Origin: JAWLCG01 sp041687295
GTDB lineage: Bacteria > Planctomycetota > Phycisphaerae > SM23-33 > FEN-1343
Reading direction: 5' to 3'
Length of the DNA stretch: 6,688 bases
Assembly: GCA_041687295.1 (NCBI GenBank)
Contig: JAWLCG010000284.1
Location: 1 to 6,688 of the forward strand
A program made the translations under genes and the position numbers. Positions 5,594-6,688 of this stretch are shown piece after piece. Positions within the stretch are counted from its first letter, which is position 1. Every line of letters begins with the position of its first letter. The notes below the pieces were generated by a model. The model was not told the origin of the DNA. It searched no databases and saw only the letters and a program-made list of their open reading frames with translations.

Positions 5594-6223
5594 ATGGATG
5601 AGCACAAAGACAACCCCAACCTTCCGGTCATTCAATTGTTAGCCAGCAAGGACTGGAGCATCGCACACTGGATCGGGACCACTTTCAAGTGGCACCCAAC
5701 AAGCGAAGCCCCTCCAGTAATGGGTTTAGTTTTCGACAACCCAGTGGCTGGCCGGGATGTCTTCGGCCAGTGGATAGCCTTGGCTGGGAACCGAGACCCG
5801 TATGATGAACTCCGGATAGTTATACTGGAATGCCCAAGGCTTGACGGGCCGCCAGGGTACATCGTGCATCTGTGTCCGGACCCAGAGGCATGTAGTAGCC
5901 ACACACGTGCGAATGGCAGTGCCTACTGTGTTGAGTCTTATAGCAGCCTATTCAGGGCTCAGAAGATGGAGTTCTGCGATAGCGATGAGCCCATGCTGAT
6001 GCATTTCCAACGCGAGTACATGTTGCACGGAGAATTCCTTCTGGCACCCGTTACCACACGCCAAGACGGACAGATGTACTACGCTGTTGAATTCGGAATC
6101 GTCAAGAAGAGGATCGAGTTCCTTTCGTTTGGCGACATAAAGGGCGAGCTTGAGCTGCGCGGCTTTCGTGCGGATCTTATAGATAGACTGGTGTCTGGGC
6201 AGCTGGGTGACTCGTCGAACTGA
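5594..6223 (+). CDS. Hypothetical soluble protein, candidate immunity protein
   Basis: A 209-residue soluble, acidic protein with no signal peptide or membrane segment. ATG 5594 is chosen because a GAGG site lies 8 bases before it and 16 bases separate it from the preceding stop; frame-compatible ATGs at 5552, 5558 and 5564 would overlap the previous gene. Notable stretches are FKWHPTSEAPPVMGLVFDNP (31-50), DELRIVILE (71-79), GYIVHLCPDPEACSSH (88-103) and HGEFLLAPVTTRQDGQMYY (145-163). It alternates beta-strand-like segments, suggesting a mixed alpha/beta fold. Five Cys are present (80, 94, 100, 112, 128), including C-x5-C-x2-H at 94-103, which might bind metal. I have the impression that similar proteins recur in Planctomycetota genomes, but I cannot name a family. 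Its place as the last gene after an RHS toxin, and its GC near 48% at its start, make immunity to the toxin the leading guess. Confidence 0.8.
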   Translation: MDEHKDNPNLPVIQLLASKDWSIAHWIGTTFKWHPTSEAPPVMGLVFDNPVAGRDVFGQWIALAGNRDPYDELRIVILECPRLDGPPGYIVHLCPDPEACSSHTRANGSAYCVESYSSLFRAQKMEFCDSDEPMLMHFQREYMLHGEFLLAPVTTRQDGQMYYAVEFGIVKKRIEFLSFGDIKGELELRGFRADLIDRLVSGQLGDSSN

Positions 6224-6321
6224 GTGGACGGTGCAGCTAGCGGGGGAGGTCCGCAGAAGACGAAGGCGTACCTTGCTGTCATCCGCTCTTGGTTGACGCG
6301 CGTGACGCCATTGCTGCAGGC

Positions 6322-6633
6322 TCACACGGTACGATGATGCTCACCATGCTCTCGTATTCCCCCTCGGTCCCACGCGAACCCTAGATACATCTCTCGGGTG
6401 AAGCCCGTGTCGCCCGGCTTCCAGACCATCTGGAACTCGACGGTGCATTCGCGGAGCGTCGGCGCGGTCGCCCGCCAGCCGTTGTTGCCCCGCGTGGTGA
6501 TGTCCGCTTCGCCCGCTTCCATGCTGAGCGTCACGTCGCGGACGTTGTCCACCTCGCTCATCGTCGACGGCGAAGTCGAACCGGCCGCGCCCTGGTACAG
6601 CCCGGCGTTCATGCCCAAAACGTAGGTCGCCAT
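6322..6633 (-). CDS. Phage tail-tube-like protein, probably truncated at the C-terminus
   Basis: A 103-residue frame starting at ATG 6633, with AAGGAG 9 bases before it. The N-terminal part (MATYVLGMNAGLYQG, then MSEVDNVRDVTLSMEAGEAD, ITTRGNNGWRATAPTL, RECTVEFQMVW) has the style of phage major tail or tail-tube proteins: an initial short strand, a VRDVTLSxEAGEADxTTR motif and a GWRAT loop. Such proteins usually continue to roughly 130-150 residues with more strands that complete the tube ring. Here, after about residue 80, the sequence becomes DRGGIREHGEHHRTV, which does not look like a tail protein, and stops. The change lies near 6370-6395, next to the end of the rightward cassette. Probably a gene cut by insertion or rearrangement, and so not functional. 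Confidence 0.7.
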   Translation of the reverse strand: MATYVLGMNAGLYQGAAGSTSPSTMSEVDNVRDVTLSMEAGEADITTRGNNGWRATAPTLRECTVEFQMVWKPGDTGFTREMYLGFAWDRGGIREHGEHHRTV

Positions 6634-6646
6634 GTTCAGTGTCTCC

Positions 6647-6688
6647 TTACTTGATGCTGTCGCGCCACATGGCGGCCAGCTTGGGTTC
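6647..6688 (-). CDS. C-terminal end of an upstream phage gene (partial)
   Basis: The minus-strand frame enters at the right edge and ends with TAA at 6647-6649, giving 13 residues (EPKLAAMWRDSIK). It ends 13 bases before the tail-tube-like start, and the AAGGAG site of that gene begins within its stop codon (TAAGGAG), the tight packing expected in a phage operon. Too little is visible for any family assignment. Confidence 0.5.
   Translation of the reverse strand, partial: EPKLAAMWRDSIK

Noticed and set aside
6249..6256. GTCCGCAG near the right cassette edge, shared with the core of the 53-base repeats
   Set aside because: Eight bases are too short to claim a flanking target duplication or attachment site; no longer match was seen around it.
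6224..6321. Intrinsic terminator between the converging operons
   Set aside because: Only a weak GTGGAC/GTCCGC pairing is present, with no T-run on either strand.
5948..6325. Minus-strand 125-residue frame overlapping the last cassette gene
   Set aside because: No ribosome site and low-complexity translation; opposite to a better supported gene.

Overview
The window is high-GC bacterial DNA holding three blocks. The left block (about 1-2771) and the right end (6322-6688) are phage structural genes, all on the minus strand. Between them lies a plus-strand cassette (3424-6223) that reads as a small polymorphic-toxin locus. The high GC, strong AAGGAG ribosome sites, a Mu-type capsid gene and an RHS fragment beside a SirB1-like transglutaminase-fold protein would suit a Planctomycetota-type genome. 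That placement is an impression, not a proof; other high-GC Gram-negatives are possible.

Left block, read on the minus strand: a 236-residue protein of unknown role (2771-2061) ends in a TGATG overlap with a 609-residue fusion of an HK97-type prohead protease and a Mu gpT-type major capsid protein (2061-232). A 14-bp perfect GC-rich hairpin follows (179-212), and then the start of another gene that runs off the window (148-1). This is a morphogenesis operon of a prophage, prophage remnant or phage-derived particle.

The 650-base divergent intergenic region (2772-3423) has no convincing gene. It carries two 53-base direct repeats, an 11-bp perfect hairpin, a 14-bp palindrome next to a candidate promoter for the phage operon, and a plausible sigma70 promoter for the rightward cassette.

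Rightward cassette: a transglutaminase/SirB1-like protein (3424-4413), then after 11 bases a 294-residue mini-RHS protein (4425-5309). The latter keeps only the RHS core tip, followed by a glycine-rich membrane-like stretch and a C-terminal domain with an LHH motif that resembles HNH/Endo VII-type nuclease toxins. A two-TM small protein (5314-5577) and a 209-residue soluble protein (5594-6223) follow and are the immunity candidates. GC falls along this cassette. One 60-base line at 5581-5640 counts 48% GC, against 78% at 2221-2280. Such a drop is usual for RHS C-terminal toxin/immunity modules acquired by transfer.

Right end, minus strand: a tail-tube-like gene (6633-6322) that starts normally but seems to end early where the cassette begins, preceded by the last 13 codons of another gene. 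The simplest reading is a toxin/immunity cassette placed within, or between remnants of, phage structural modules.
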